Of a stretch of DNA of 64,000 nucleotides, positions 34,523 through 43,696 are shown one piece after another. Origin of the DNA: Devosia elaeis (GTDB lineage: Bacteria > Pseudomonadota > Alphaproteobacteria > Rhizobiales > Devosiaceae). The notes under the pieces are model-generated. The model was given only the letters and a program-made list of their open reading frames with translations. It had not been told where the DNA came from and searched no databases. A program made the translations under genes and the position numbers. How positions within the stretch are numbered: position 1 is the stretch's first letter; each line of letters begins with the position of its first letter. The stretch covers positions 1-64,000 of the forward strand of contig NZ_LVVY01000001.1 in the NCBI RefSeq assembly GCF_001650025.1. Reading direction: 5' to 3'.

Positions 34523-35002
34523 TCAATCGTCCTCGCCCGGCAGTTCCCGCTGGTCCTCGGCCAGTTCGGTGAGGAAGGAACGGAAATCGTCGGCAGCGGA
34601 GAAGTTCTTGTAAACGCTGGCGAAACGGACGAAGGCCACGTCGTCCAGCCCCTTGAGGCCTTCCATGACATATTCGCCGATCTGATCGGAGGTGATTTCG
34701 ACGTCGCCCAGGCTTTCGAGCTGGCGAACGATGCCGGAAATCATGCGCTCGACGCGCTCGGGATCGACCGAGCGCTTGCGCAGTGCGGTATTGACGGACC
34801 GGGCCAGTTTCTCGCGATCGAAGGGCACTTTGCGCCCGGTTTTCTTGACCACAGTGAGGTCGCGCAATTGCACGCGCTCGAAGGTGGTGAAGCGGCCGCC
34901 GCAGGCATTGCACACGCGGCGGCGGCGGATAGCGCCCGAATCCTCGGTCGGGCGGCTATCCTTCACCTGGGTATCGTCATTGCCACAATAGGGGCAGCGC
35001 AT
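34523..35002 (-). CDS. nrdR: Transcriptional repressor NrdR
   Basis: A 159-residue repressor of ribonucleotide reductase genes. The N-terminal zinc ribbon has CPYCG and [12 protein letters not shown], and the ATP-cone follows at about 50-140 ([20 protein letters not shown]). It lies between glyA and ribH, as in related genomes. Confidence 0.95.
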   Translation of the reverse strand: MRCPYCGNDDTQVKDSRPTEDSGAIRRRRVCNACGGRFTTFERVQLRDLTVVKKTGRKVPFDREKLARSVNTALRKRSVDPERVERMISGIVRQLESLGDVEITSDQIGEYVMEGLKGLDDVAFVRFASVYKNFSAADDFRSFLTELAEDQRELPGEDD

Positions 35003-35023
35003 TGTTACCCTTTCGTCTCGCTT

Positions 35024-36322
35024 TTAGGCGTAGATGGGGAAGCGCGCGGTGAGCGCCTTCACCTTCTCGCGCACGGCGGCTTCGACCGTGGCATTGCCTT
35101 CGTCGGAATTGGCTTCCCGCAGGCCGTCGAGCACTTCCACGATCAGCGAACCGATCTCCTGGAATTCGGCCACGCCGAAACCGCGGGTGGTGCCCGCCGG
35201 GGTGCCCAGACGGATGCCGGAGGTCACGAAGGGCTTTTCCGGATCGAAGGGAATGCCGTTCTTGTTGCAGGTGATATAGGCGCGGCCCAGGCCCTGCTCG
35301 GCGCGCTTGCCGGTGGCATTCTTGGGGCGCAGATCGACAAGCATCAGATGGTTGTCGGTGCCGCCCGAGACCACATCGAGGCCATGGGCCTTGAGCGCTT
35401 CGGCCAGGGCGCGGGCATTGTCCACCACCTGCCGGGCATAGGCCTTGAACTCGGGCTGCAGCGCTTCCTTGAAGGCCACGGCCTTGGCGGCGATGACATG
35501 CATGAGCGGGCCGCCCTGCAGGCCGGGGAACACGGCCGAGTTGATCTTCTTGGCGATGTCCTCGTCATTGGTGAGGATCATGCCGCCGCGCGGGCCGCGC
35601 AGGGATTTATGGGTCGTGGTGGTCACAACATGGGCATGGGGCACCGGCGAGGGGTGAACGCCACCGGCGACGAGGCCGGCAATATGCGCCATGTCGACCA
35701 TGAGATAGGCGCCGATGCTGTCGGCGATCTCGCGGAAGCGCTTCCAGTCCCAGATGCGCGAATAGGCCGTGCCGCCGGCGAGGATCAGCTTGGGCTTGTG
35801 CTCGTGGGCGAGGCGTTCGACCTCGTCCATGTCCAGCAGGTGATCATCCTTGCGCACGCCATAGGAGACGACGTTGAACCACTTGCCCGACATGTTGACG
35901 GGCGACCCATGGGTGAGGTGGCCGCCGGAATTGAGATCGAGGCCCATGAAGGTGTCGCCGGGCTGGAGCAGCGCCAGGAACACGGCCTGGTTCATCTGCG
36001 AACCCGAATTGGGCTGCACGTTTGCAAAGCCGGCGCCGAACAATTCCTTGGCGCGCTCGATGGCCAGGTTTTCGGCGATGTCCACGAACTGGCAGCCGCC
36101 GTAATAGCGCTTGCCGGGATAACCTTCGGCATATTTGTTGGTCATGATCGAGCCCTGCGCTTCCAGCACGGCGCGCGACACGATGTTTTCGGACGCGATC
36201 AGCTCGATTTCATGGCGTTGACGGCCCAGCTCCAGCTCGATCGCCTCGGCGATCTGCGGATCGGTCTCGGCCAGGGTGTTGGAGAAGAACTGCGGATACA
36301 GCGAGGATGACGTGGGGCTCAT
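35024..36322 (-). CDS. glyA: Serine hydroxymethyltransferase (GlyA)
   Basis: A 432-residue PLP enzyme converting serine and THF to glycine and methylene-THF. The PLP Lys lies in [16 protein letters not shown], and substrate contacts include [10 protein letters not shown] and [18 protein letters not shown] 36322 has GAGG upstream. A ZTP riboswitch in its leader implies induction when one-carbon units are scarce. Confidence 0.96.
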   Translation of the reverse strand: MSPTSSSLYPQFFSNTLAETDPQIAEAIELELGRQRHEIELIASENIVSRAVLEAQGSIMTNKYAEGYPGKRYYGGCQFVDIAENLAIERAKELFGAGFANVQPNSGSQMNQAVFLALLQPGDTFMGLDLNSGGHLTHGSPVNMSGKWFNVVSYGVRKDDHLLDMDEVERLAHEHKPKLILAGGTAYSRIWDWKRFREIADSIGAYLMVDMAHIAGLVAGGVHPSPVPHAHVVTTTTHKSLRGPRGGMILTNDEDIAKKINSAVFPGLQGGPLMHVIAAKAVAFKEALQPEFKAYARQVVDNARALAEALKAHGLDVVSGGTDNHLMLVDLRPKNATGKRAEQGLGRAYITCNKNGIPFDPEKPFVTSGIRLGTPAGTTRGFGVAEFQEIGSLIVEVLDGLREANSDEGNATVEAAVREKVKALTARFPIYA

Positions 36323-36447
36323 GAGAAAAAGACCTCGCAAAAGACGGAGCAAACAGGCTTGGACGCGCTCATATCATGGCGCAAAGCGCGATTCCAAGAG
36401 CGACAGGTTCGGGATGATGTCATGGGGCTCCCCTGGTTGACGAATGG

Positions 36448-36530
36448 GTGCCCAGGCGAGCGGCTCTCTCAGGTTCGCGTTCCCCGATGGTTCCCCATCT
36501 TTTCTCGCCAGTCGCGCGAACGAGACGGTT
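36448..36530 (-). promoter_or_regulatory. ZTP (pfl) riboswitch upstream of glyA
   Basis: On the minus strand the leader of glyA contains the pfl-motif core: CGCGACTGGCGA, a stem with GGGAACCATCGGGGAACG, and the closing CCGCTCGCCTGGGCA pseudoknot segment. This class senses ZTP/ZMP, which builds up when formyl-THF is low, and commonly controls glyA, purH and folD. It lies about 125 bases upstream of the glyA start. Confidence 0.88.
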
Positions 36531-36639
36531 ATGCCGCAGAACGGGCGCGAGGGAAAGGGGGTAGCGGGTTTCAGGGTCGATATGGCGGCCCACGCATGGC
36601 TTTGCATCGGGCCTGACCCGAGGGCAAAGCGGCGGATTT

Positions 36640-36800
36640 CACGATGTCATCCCCGATATAGAGGCCGCGAACAGAGGTTCCCGCTTTCGCGGGAATGACG
36701 CCGTGGGTGAGGAAAGCGTCCAAAGGGAACACGCCCCTCCAAGGGGGACCGCAGCCCGTATGAGGCGAGGTTTATTCCCCTCGCCGGGCCTCCCAAGGGA
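36640..36800. repeat. Short palindromes between the ZTP riboswitch and the next gene
   Basis: TCATCCCCGAT and TTCCCGCTTTCGCGGGAATGA form a REP-like unit at about 36645-36700, and GCCTCCCAAGGGAGGC lies near 36790. No gene is seen in the gap between glyA's leader and 36804. Confidence 0.5.
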
Positions 36801-36803
36801 GGC

Positions 36804-37016
36804 TCAGGCGAATTTGCCGTTTGTGGGCGGCGCGGGGGCAGCCTCGGACGCGAGGCGGCGTTGCAGCTTGGCCATGGCGAGGCGCTGCATGTGTTCGCGG
36901 GCGGCGTTGAGCGGGGTGATGACCACGACTTCGATGCCCGTGGCCTCGTCGATGGCGGCGACGCGCATCTGCTGGCCGATCTGGACGAATTCGAACAGAA
37001 CTGCGCCGTTGCTCAT
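36804..37016 (-). CDS. Small conserved alphaproteobacterial protein (DUF6898-like)
   Basis: A 70-residue protein with a compact start (VLFEFVQIGQQMRVAAIDEATGIEVVVI) that I associate with a conserved small family near glyA in Rhizobiales, followed by a helix (REHMQRLAMAKLQRRL) and a Pro/Ala-rich tail. Function unknown; the family name is from memory and uncertain. Confidence 0.6.
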   Translation of the reverse strand: MSNGAVLFEFVQIGQQMRVAAIDEATGIEVVVITPLNAAREHMQRLAMAKLQRRLASEAAPAPPTNGKFA

Positions 37017-37106
37017 GAGCCCTCCGATGGGTGGAGGCTAACGGATTTTGGATGAGGCGGGAAGCCCGGCTTACCGCCAGGTCTCTCAAGCACTGCGTGC
37101 GTGGAG

Positions 37107-37180
37107 AGCCCCCCTCACCCTGAACAATCTGCTGGACGCAGATTGTTCTGTCCCTCTCCCGCAAGGGGCGAGGGGGAGAT
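37107..37180. repeat. GC-rich intergenic palindrome
   Basis: CCCCCTCACCCTGAACAATCTGC-TGGAC-GCAGATTGTTC followed by CCCTCTCCCGCAAGGGGCGAGGGG. AACAATCTGC/GCAGATTGTT is a perfect inverted repeat. It is of the same general kind as the other dispersed units. Confidence 0.5.
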
Positions 37181-37276
37181 CGCGTTTGTGGAGGGTTCGT
37201 GCCATTCGAGCGTAGCTCTCATGGCCTAGCCGCGTAAATTCGCTCCACTGGAGCGAATTTGCCTTCGGCACCGCGT

Positions 37277-38551
37277 CTAGCTTTCGAAGGTGATCTTGCC
37301 CTGGGCGTCGAACTGGTAGACGTCGTCGCGGAAGCTGACCGTGCCCTGCCTGTTGGCCCAGGCAGTGATGTAGGTGGTGTGGATCGGCACCTGGTTGCTG
37401 ATGGCCACATCGAGACGCTGCAGCGAATCGAAGGTCTGGTCGACGCGGGAGCGATCCCAGTCGCCATTGTCGCGCAGCAGCCAGGTCACCAATTCGTTGA
37501 CGCCTTCGACGCGGACGCAGCCGGAGGAATGGAAGCGGGCATTCTCGCCGAACAGCGCCTTGGTGGGCGTGTCGTGCAGGTAGACGTCGTGCTTGTTGTA
37601 GAAATTGATCTTGCAATGGCCCATGGAATTGGCCGCGCCCGGCTCCTGGCGATACATGTAGTTCACCTGGGCATCGGTGATGTTCGCCCAATCGATCGTG
37701 GCCGGATCGATCGTGTTGCCGCTGCCGTCGTAGATGAAAATATTCTGCTCGGCGAGGTAATTGGGGTTTTCCAGCATGTACTTGGTCAGGTCCTGGCGGA
37801 CCAGCGACTTGGGCACGTGCCAATAGGGATTGAAATTGATCTGGTGGATCTTGCTGGCCAGGATCGGGGTGGCGCGATCGACGCGGCCGACAACGGCGGT
37901 GTGGCGCTGCTCGACCATGGAGCCGCCGACGGCCTCGATGGTGGCGGCCGGAATGTTGACGACCACATAGCGGTCGGTGAGCGTCGGCGCCATCTGCTGG
38001 ACGCGGGTATAGTTGAGATAGAGCTGCTGCAGGCGGGTGGCGGCCGGCACGTTCATCGCATACCAGGTGGCCTCGTCGATCTGGCCATTGACGACCAGGC
38101 CGTGGCGCGCCTGGAAGGAGCGGACGCCGCGATCGGCATCGGCATCGAAGATGTCGTTGGCATATTCGACCAGCGGCATGTCGCCCGAGGAAATCAGGCG
38201 GCGCTTGACCTGCACCACGGCCGGCGAGGAGGCGCCAAGCTGGAGCTGGTAGGCCTGCTGCGGGATTTCTTCCCATCCGCCGGCGGCGACGAAGGGCTCG
38301 TATTGCGCGATGGCGAGCTGGAGATTGTTCAGCGTGTCATAGGACAGGATCGGCTCGTTGGTGGCGATCAGGGCCTGGGCGGCGGCCGTGTTGCCGGCGC
38401 GATCAGTTTCGCGCAGCACCCTGCCGGTGCCAAACATGTCGAAAAGCGAGCCACCATCCTGTGCGCGCGCCGCAGGCAGTGCTGCACTGGCGCCCAGGAG
38501 CGCCACGGAACCCAAAAACTTGCGTCTGTTCAACCGCATGTCGTCACCCAT
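37277..38551 (-). CDS. ldtP: L,D-transpeptidase with Tat signal (LdtP-like)
   Basis: A 424-residue cell-wall enzyme forming meso-DAP to meso-DAP cross-links. It has a twin-arginine signal (LNRRKFLGSVALLGASAAL), a peptidoglycan-binding repeat at about 150-210 (VVQVKRRL, FQARHGLVVNGQID), and a YkuD domain with FHSSGCVRVEGV (catalytic Cys). The start is uncertain among ATG 38551 and 38539. The gene lies downstream of the LdtR-type regulator, its known partner in Rhizobiales. Confidence 0.88.
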   Translation of the reverse strand: MGDDMRLNRRKFLGSVALLGASAALPAARAQDGGSLFDMFGTGRVLRETDRAGNTAAAQALIATNEPILSYDTLNNLQLAIAQYEPFVAAGGWEEIPQQAYQLQLGASSPAVVQVKRRLISSGDMPLVEYANDIFDADADRGVRSFQARHGLVVNGQIDEATWYAMNVPAATRLQQLYLNYTRVQQMAPTLTDRYVVVNIPAATIEAVGGSMVEQRHTAVVGRVDRATPILASKIHQINFNPYWHVPKSLVRQDLTKYMLENPNYLAEQNIFIYDGSGNTIDPATIDWANITDAQVNYMYRQEPGAANSMGHCKINFYNKHDVYLHDTPTKALFGENARFHSSGCVRVEGVNELVTWLLRDNGDWDRSRVDQTFDSLQRLDVAISNQVPIHTTYITAWANRQGTVSFRDDVYQFDAQGKITFES

Positions 38552-38698
38552 CAGACCAGCCGCCATCCCAGCGGGCGATACCATTGCTTGGCCCGGACTC
38601 ACAATCATGGTCAACGCGATGTGAATGGTCCGGGCAACCACATCCTTTGTCAGGAAATGGTTTCCAACCGGTAATGGCGCTGCTCCCAGTTTGCGGCG

Positions 38699-38731
38699 CA
38701 AATAAGAAACGCCGACCCGAAGGCCGGCGTC
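38699..38731 (-). terminator. Rho-independent terminator after the LdtR gene
   Basis: On the minus strand ACGCCGGCC-TTCG-GGTCGGCGT is followed by TTCTTATTT. It lies between the regulator and the transpeptidase gene, so the two are probably transcribed separately. Confidence 0.75.
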
Positions 38732-38798
38732 GCGTCAGCAGTTGTGGCATGGAGGCAACACGCCACCACGTGCCGAGTTTTCCGCCGGTTGGCTCCGG

Positions 38799-39308
38799 TC
38801 AGAGCTTGTAGAGGATCTGGTCGACCCAGAAGCGCTCGAGGCGGGCCAGCGCCTTGTTGAGGTTGTCGAACTCGTCGTCGCCCAGGCCGCCGACCTTGTC
38901 GATGGACTTGAGGTGACGGTCATAGAGCTCGTCGATCACTTCGGCCACTTCCTCGCCCTTGGGCGTCAGGCGGATGCGGACCGAACGACGATCGGTGCGC
39001 GAGCGCTCCTGGAAGATGTAACCGGTCTCGACCAGCTTCTTGAGGTTGTAGGACACGTTCGAGCCCAGGTAGTAACCGCGCGAACGCAGTTCCCCGGCGG
39101 TGAGCTCGGCATCGCCGATGTTGAACATCAGCAGAGCCTGGACGGGGTTGATATCGTCCCAGCCCATGCGGTCGAACTCGTCCTTGATCAGATCGAGCAG
39201 ACGGCGATGCAGGCGCTCCACGCGGGAAACCGCTTCGAGATAGAGTGGCTTGAGCCCTTCGTTCCGTTCCGGAGTAAGCGCCTCGGCCGCGTTCGATTTC
39301 ATTGCCAT
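38799..39308 (-). CDS. ldtR: MarR-family regulator LdtR
   Basis: A 169-residue winged-helix regulator matching LdtR of Rhizobiales and Liberibacter: GWDDINPVQALLMFNIGDAELTAGELRSRGYYLGSNVSYNLKKLVETGYI (recognition helix and wing region), then RRSVRIRLTPKGEEVA. It controls L,D-transpeptidase and stress genes in relatives. ATG 39308 has GAGG at good spacing. Confidence 0.9.
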   Translation of the reverse strand: MAMKSNAAEALTPERNEGLKPLYLEAVSRVERLHRRLLDLIKDEFDRMGWDDINPVQALLMFNIGDAELTAGELRSRGYYLGSNVSYNLKKLVETGYIFQERSRTDRRSVRIRLTPKGEEVAEVIDELYDRHLKSIDKVGGLGDDEFDNLNKALARLERFWVDQILYKL

Positions 39309-39499
39309 TTGTGCCTCACTGTAAAACTTGCGTGCGATTTTTCGCATCTCATGAGGCCAAACTACGGCGGTCGGGCTAAGATCGCCCTAAGCGACACGCT
39401 TAAAACTATCTTACTGGAAAGCAATGAGAATTTGGCTTAACGGGGCCTTACGCGGGGTCAGAAAATTGTAACCTTTCCAAGGGGTAAAGCGGGTTGCCG

Positions 39500-39910
39500 T
39501 CACGAGCGGCGAAGCGATGGCGCGCCGCGCAGCTTGGTGAGAAAGACGATGGCGACGAAGAGCGCCTGGCCGGCCAGGAGGGTCTGGCCGAGACCGTTGA
39601 GCGCGGTCCAATGCGTTGCCAGCAGGAGGATGCTGATCGCCACCCAGGCAGCGTCCCCGGCGATATTGGCGAGGATAGCGGACCAGGCGGGGCCAGTCGC
39701 CGTGCCGATGGCGTAATTGAACAGCGCCCAGGGGAGGAGGAAGGCTCCGACGGCCATGAGGAAGCCGGCGGCCGCAGGCATGCCGGCCAGATCGGCAATG
39801 GGCCCGGCGCCTGCGAGCAGGGCAATGCCCAGGATTCCCGAGATGGCGGCATCGATGGTGTAGAAGGCTTTTGGCGAGCGGGCCTGAGCGGCGAGCGATA
39901 GGTCGGTCAT
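39500..39910 (-). CDS. Four-helix membrane protein of unknown function
   Basis: A 136-residue protein with four likely transmembrane segments (about 20-40, 45-70, 75-95, 105-125). It resembles small integral-membrane proteins found beside regulators. ATG 39910 has GAGG upstream. It is divergent from an XRE-type regulator that may control it; function unknown. Confidence 0.65.
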   Translation of the reverse strand: MTDLSLAAQARSPKAFYTIDAAISGILGIALLAGAGPIADLAGMPAAAGFLMAVGAFLLPWALFNYAIGTATGPAWSAILANIAGDAAWVAISILLLATHWTALNGLGQTLLAGQALFVAIVFLTKLRGAPSLRRS

Positions 39911-40035
39911 GGCGAGGTCCTCGGCTGTGTTGATGATGGACCCATGCTGCCGCCGGCAGGTCATCGCCTCAATTCCCTCCGAGGTAATGGAATTGCCGGC
40001 GCCCTTGCGGCAATGTCGGCGGCAAGGAGGCCGGC

Positions 40036-40776
40036 ATGTTCGAGACAGCCCTGCGAGAATGGCGCAACAGGCGCGGAATGAGCCAGATGGCGCTGGCCCT
40101 GGCGGCCGACGTGTCGCCGCGGCATCTGAGCTTTCTGGAATCGGCGCGGGCGCGGCCCAGCCCGGGCATGGTGATGCGGCTGGCCGAGGCGCTGGACCTG
40201 CCCCTGCGCGAGCGGAACGGCCTGCTGGTGGCAGCGGGCTTCGCCCCGCAATTCGGCGACAGCGACTGGCTGAGCCCGCAAATGGCCGAGGTGCGGCAGG
40301 CGGCGGAACTGCTGCTGGTGGCGCATGCCCCCTACCCTGCGCTGGTGCTGAATGCCGGCTTCGACATTCTGGAGGCCAATCCGGCAGCCTGGGCGCTGCT
40401 CGGCGGCAAGCGGCCGGATGGCGGAGCGCTCAATCTCTGCGACCTGGTGTTCCTGCCGGGTCCGGTGCGAGCGGCAATCGTCAATTGGGACGAAGTGGCC
40501 TTCTATCTGCTGCACCGGCTGCGGGACGGGACAAGGCGGCATGGCCCGCAATCGGCGGTGGCGCAAACATTGATGCGGGCCATGCGGCAGGACGGCGCGG
40601 CGGCGCTGGAACGAAGGCAGGGCGGCGCACGCAACACCGTGCTGCTGCCGCTGGAATTCCGTATCGGGGACGAGGTGACGCGCTGGTTCACCACCGTCAC
40701 GAGCTTTGGCGGGCCGCAGGATGCGTTGGCCGAGGAGATTACCATCGAGCAGTTTCACCCGGTCAAGGCGGGTTAA
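40036..40776 (+). CDS. XRE-family regulator with MmyB-like ligand domain
   Basis: A 246-residue protein. Residues about 5-60 form an XRE helix-turn-helix (LREWRNRRGMSQMALALAADVSPRHLSFLESARARPSPGMVMRLAEALDLPLRERNGLL). The C-terminal 150 residues match the MmyB-type ligand domain (PYPALVLNAGFDILEANPAAWALL). Such regulators often control an adjacent oxidoreductase or membrane gene, here the divergent four-helix protein. Confidence 0.88.
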   Translation: MFETALREWRNRRGMSQMALALAADVSPRHLSFLESARARPSPGMVMRLAEALDLPLRERNGLLVAAGFAPQFGDSDWLSPQMAEVRQAAELLLVAHAPYPALVLNAGFDILEANPAAWALLGGKRPDGGALNLCDLVFLPGPVRAAIVNWDEVAFYLLHRLRDGTRRHGPQSAVAQTLMRAMRQDGAAALERRQGGARNTVLLPLEFRIGDEVTRWFTTVTSFGGPQDALAEEITIEQFHPVKAG

Positions 40777-41159
40777 TCGGCCTGGGCGCGCCTGATGCGG
40801 AGGCCGAGAACGAAGATGACGAGGAGCGCGATCAGAATCGCGGCGCGCAGGACCAGGCCGAACGTGGTGATGCGGATATCAGGATTGCCGGAGAGATAGA
40901 GGCCCAGCTCGAGAATGGTGGCGGCGACAAGCAGGACAGCGCCCCAGGAGGCCTTGATCCAGAGGCCGACGGCGGCGAAGAGCCGGGCCAGCGAGAACAC
41001 GGCCAGATAGGCAAAGCCGGAAAAGCCCATGACGGCGACGGGGCTGGCCGAGCCCATATTGACGCCGAGCAGGCGAGCGGCATCGCTGAGCCCCAGGAAC
41101 AGGGCAATCACGGCGATGATGCGGATATAGAGTGCGAAACCGGGCGCCTGGAAGAGCAT
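40773..41159 (-). CDS. Four-helix membrane protein next to hemB (DUF6163-like)
   Basis: A 128-residue hydrophobic protein with four predicted transmembrane segments and a short basic tail (RIRRAQAD). A small membrane protein divergent from hemB is common in Rhizobiales; the family name is from memory. ATG 41159 is the best start in frame. Its end overlaps the XRE gene's end by 4 bases. Confidence 0.65.
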   Translation of the reverse strand: MLFQAPGFALYIRIIAVIALFLGLSDAARLLGVNMGSASPVAVMGFSGFAYLAVFSLARLFAAVGLWIKASWGAVLLVAATILELGLYLSGNPDIRITTFGLVLRAAILIALLVIFVLGLRIRRAQAD

Positions 41160-41277
41160 GCGGCTTGATAATACGACCGGCCCGCTGCGACAAGCTTTGC
41201 CTTGGAGGGGCGCTGCCTGTCTGCTAGGACCGATGCGGGGCGCAGGCCCCTTCCCGACCGAAAAACGGATAGAGATC

Positions 41278-42291
41278 ATGAGTCAGGGCTGGCCCAAGCA
41301 CGATATGTCTTTTCTCGGGGGAAGGCGGCTGCGGCGCTTGCGGCAGGCCGAGTGGAGCCGGGCCATGGTGCGCGAGACGCAATTGCTGCCGCGCGACCTG
41401 ATCTGGCCGCTCTTCGTGATCGAGGGGCAGAACGAGAAGACGTCGATAAAGACCATGCCCGGCGTGGAGCGGTTGTCGGTCGACCTGCTGGTCGAAGCGG
41501 CGAGACAAGCGCGGGATGCCGGCATTCCGGCGCTGGCGCTGTTCCCCAATACGCCGGACCATCTGCGCGGCGAGAATGCCGAGGAAGCGTATAATCCCGA
41601 CAACCTGATGTGCCAGGCGCTGAGCGCGATCAAGGCGGCGGTGCCGGAAATCGGGCTGATCGCCGATGTGGCGCTGGACGAATATTCCAGCGACGGGCAG
41701 GACGGATTGGTGCGCGACGGGCAAATCCTCAACGACGAGACCGTGGCCGTGATGGTGAAGTCGGCGCTGGTGCAGGCGCGGGCTGGCGCAGATGTCATCG
41801 CGCCATCGGACATGATGGATGGGCGCGTGGCCGCGATCCGCGCCGCGCTCGATGCCGAGGGGTTCGACCACGTGCAGATCATGTCCTATGCGGCCAAATA
41901 TGCCTCGTGCTTCTACGGGCCGTTCCGGGAGGCGGTCGGCTCGGGCAGCCGGCTCAAGGGCGACAAGCTGACCTATCAGATGGATTATGCCAATTCCGAC
42001 GAGGCGCTGCGCGAGATCGAACAGGATATCGAAGAGGGCGCGGACAGCATCATGATCAAGCCGGGCCTGCCCTATCTCGACGTGGTGCGCCGGGCCCGGG
42101 ATGCGTTCAACGTGCCGATCTACGCCTATCAGGTGAGCGGGGAATACGCGATGATCGAGATGGCGGGCGCGGCGGGCGCCATCAATCGCGATGCGGCGGT
42201 GCTGGAAAGCCTCTGGGCCTTCAAGCGCGCCGGGGCGAATGGCGTGCTCACCTATTACGCGCTGGAAATGGCCCGCAAGCTGGGCGGCTAG
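41278..42291 (+). CDS. hemB: Delta-aminolevulinic acid dehydratase (HemB)
   Basis: A 337-residue enzyme making porphobilinogen for heme and cobamide synthesis. The two active-site lysines lie in SYAAKYASCFYGPFREA and SIMIKPGLPYLDV. The metal segment DVALDEYSSDGQDGL has Asp in place of the zinc cysteines, placing it in the magnesium/potassium-type group. The ATG at 41278 starts the conserved N-terminal arm. Confidence 0.95.
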   Translation: MSQGWPKHDMSFLGGRRLRRLRQAEWSRAMVRETQLLPRDLIWPLFVIEGQNEKTSIKTMPGVERLSVDLLVEAARQARDAGIPALALFPNTPDHLRGENAEEAYNPDNLMCQALSAIKAAVPEIGLIADVALDEYSSDGQDGLVRDGQILNDETVAVMVKSALVQARAGADVIAPSDMMDGRVAAIRAALDAEGFDHVQIMSYAAKYASCFYGPFREAVGSGSRLKGDKLTYQMDYANSDEALREIEQDIEEGADSIMIKPGLPYLDVVRRARDAFNVPIYAYQVSGEYAMIEMAGAAGAINRDAAVLESLWAFKRAGANGVLTYYALEMARKLGG

Positions 42292-42603
42292 GGCGGTGCA
42301 CATTTGGCTGGATAACCGAACCACCCTCACCCACCGCTCGTCACCCTCGGGCTCGACCAAAAGCGGTTGCGATAGACCCAAAACAAAGACCCCTCGGGTC
42401 AGGCCCGAGGGTGACGATCCGGATTGGGTTAGATGCCCTTAAAGCAATCCACATTGCGTTGGAATCACGGCTCTTTTGCTTTGCTCACCCTTAAGAGCGG
42501 TTGAGGGAGGGGGTCATCAGTGGCTCGCCAAACCACCCCTCCCCATCCCTCCCCTCAAGGGGGAGGGGGCGATAGGGCCGCTTCCCTCAAAACCTGAACC
42601 GCT
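42292..42603. repeat. Gene-free gap with two inverted repeats
   Basis: The gap between hemB and the EamA gene holds TCACCCTCGGGCT (42340) paired with AGGCCCGAGGGTGA (42402), and a CCCCTCAAGGGGGAGGGG palindrome near 42550 of the dispersed family. No reading frame in it is convincing. Confidence 0.6.
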
Positions 42604-43542
42604 CTAGCCGGCGCGCTCGGTGGTGCCATCTTCGGCGGCGAGCTGGGCGGGGCGCTTGCCCCGGCGCGGACGAATGGCGCTGATGATGCCGGCGCAGGCC
42701 ACCAGCACCATGCCTGCCAAGGCGATCGGCTCGGGGGCGTGACCGAAGACCAGCCAGCCCAGAATGCCCGCCCAAACCAGGTGCATATAGGTCATGGGGG
42801 CTACCAGGGCCGCCGGCGCATAGCGATAGGACTGGGTGAAGAGGTAGTGCCCAAGCCAGGCGGAGACGCCCAGGCCGATGAACAGCACGACCTGCAGCGG
42901 CGTGGGCGCCGCGCCATGCAGCGTCCAGGGCAGGAAAATGCCGAAGGCGATGGCGCCGATCAGCGCCGAATAGAACAGCATGGCCATGGTGCGCTCGGTA
43001 TGGGCGAGCACGCGGGACAATAGATTATAGGCGGTGGCGAGGACGACATTGCCCAGCACGAAGGCAACGCCCCAGGGATCGAGCCCGCCACCGGGCCGGG
43101 CGATCAGCAGCACGCCGGAAAAGCCGACGAGAGCCGCGATCCAGGCCGCCGGGCCGACCTTTTCCTTCAAGATCGGGCCCGAGAGCAGCACGACGAGGAC
43201 GGGGCAGAGATAGACGATGGCCGTGGTTTCGGCGACGGGCATGCGCTGCAAGGCCAGGCTGACGAGGAAGGAGCCGAACGCCAGGCTGCCGGCGCGGAGC
43301 AGGACGAGCCCGGTGCGCTGCGTGCGCACCATTTCGCGACCATGGAGCGGGGCGACGATGGCCAGCATCAACAGGCAGTGGCCGATATAGCGAATGGCCG
43401 TCACCATGGGCACATTGTACTCCGTGATGAGCAGCTTGTTGGTGGTGTCGTTATAGGCAAAGAGCAATGTCGCGCCCAAGATGAGGACGAGACCGCGCAA
43501 AGGCTGATGCGTCAGCGGCGCGGGGGAAGCGGCAATAGACAT
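42604..43542 (-). CDS. EamA-family (DMT) transporter
   Basis: A 312-residue inner-membrane protein with ten likely transmembrane segments in two EamA halves (GLVLILGATLLFAYNDTTNKLL first; PLQVVLFIGLGVSAWLGHYLFTQSYRYAPAALVAPMTYMHLVWAGILGWLVFGH second). The substrate is unknown. There is no riboswitch before it, unlike ribN. ATG 43542 is chosen over an upstream extension lacking conservation. Confidence 0.82.
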   Translation of the reverse strand: MSIAASPAPLTHQPLRGLVLILGATLLFAYNDTTNKLLITEYNVPMVTAIRYIGHCLLMLAIVAPLHGREMVRTQRTGLVLLRAGSLAFGSFLVSLALQRMPVAETTAIVYLCPVLVVLLSGPILKEKVGPAAWIAALVGFSGVLLIARPGGGLDPWGVAFVLGNVVLATAYNLLSRVLAHTERTMAMLFYSALIGAIAFGIFLPWTLHGAAPTPLQVVLFIGLGVSAWLGHYLFTQSYRYAPAALVAPMTYMHLVWAGILGWLVFGHAPEPIALAGMVLVACAGIISAIRPRRGKRPAQLAAEDGTTERAG

Positions 43543-43696
43543 GAACAATTCCGGAAGGGCGCCGGGCAGATACGGCGACTCGGGCAAGGCTTACAATAGG
43601 CCAGTGTAGTCCCCTCGGGCGCGCGGGGACAGATGCAGTGACAAATCTGTGCCCGTCCCTCTTGCAATGGCCGGATGCCGTGACAATTTGTGGGCC

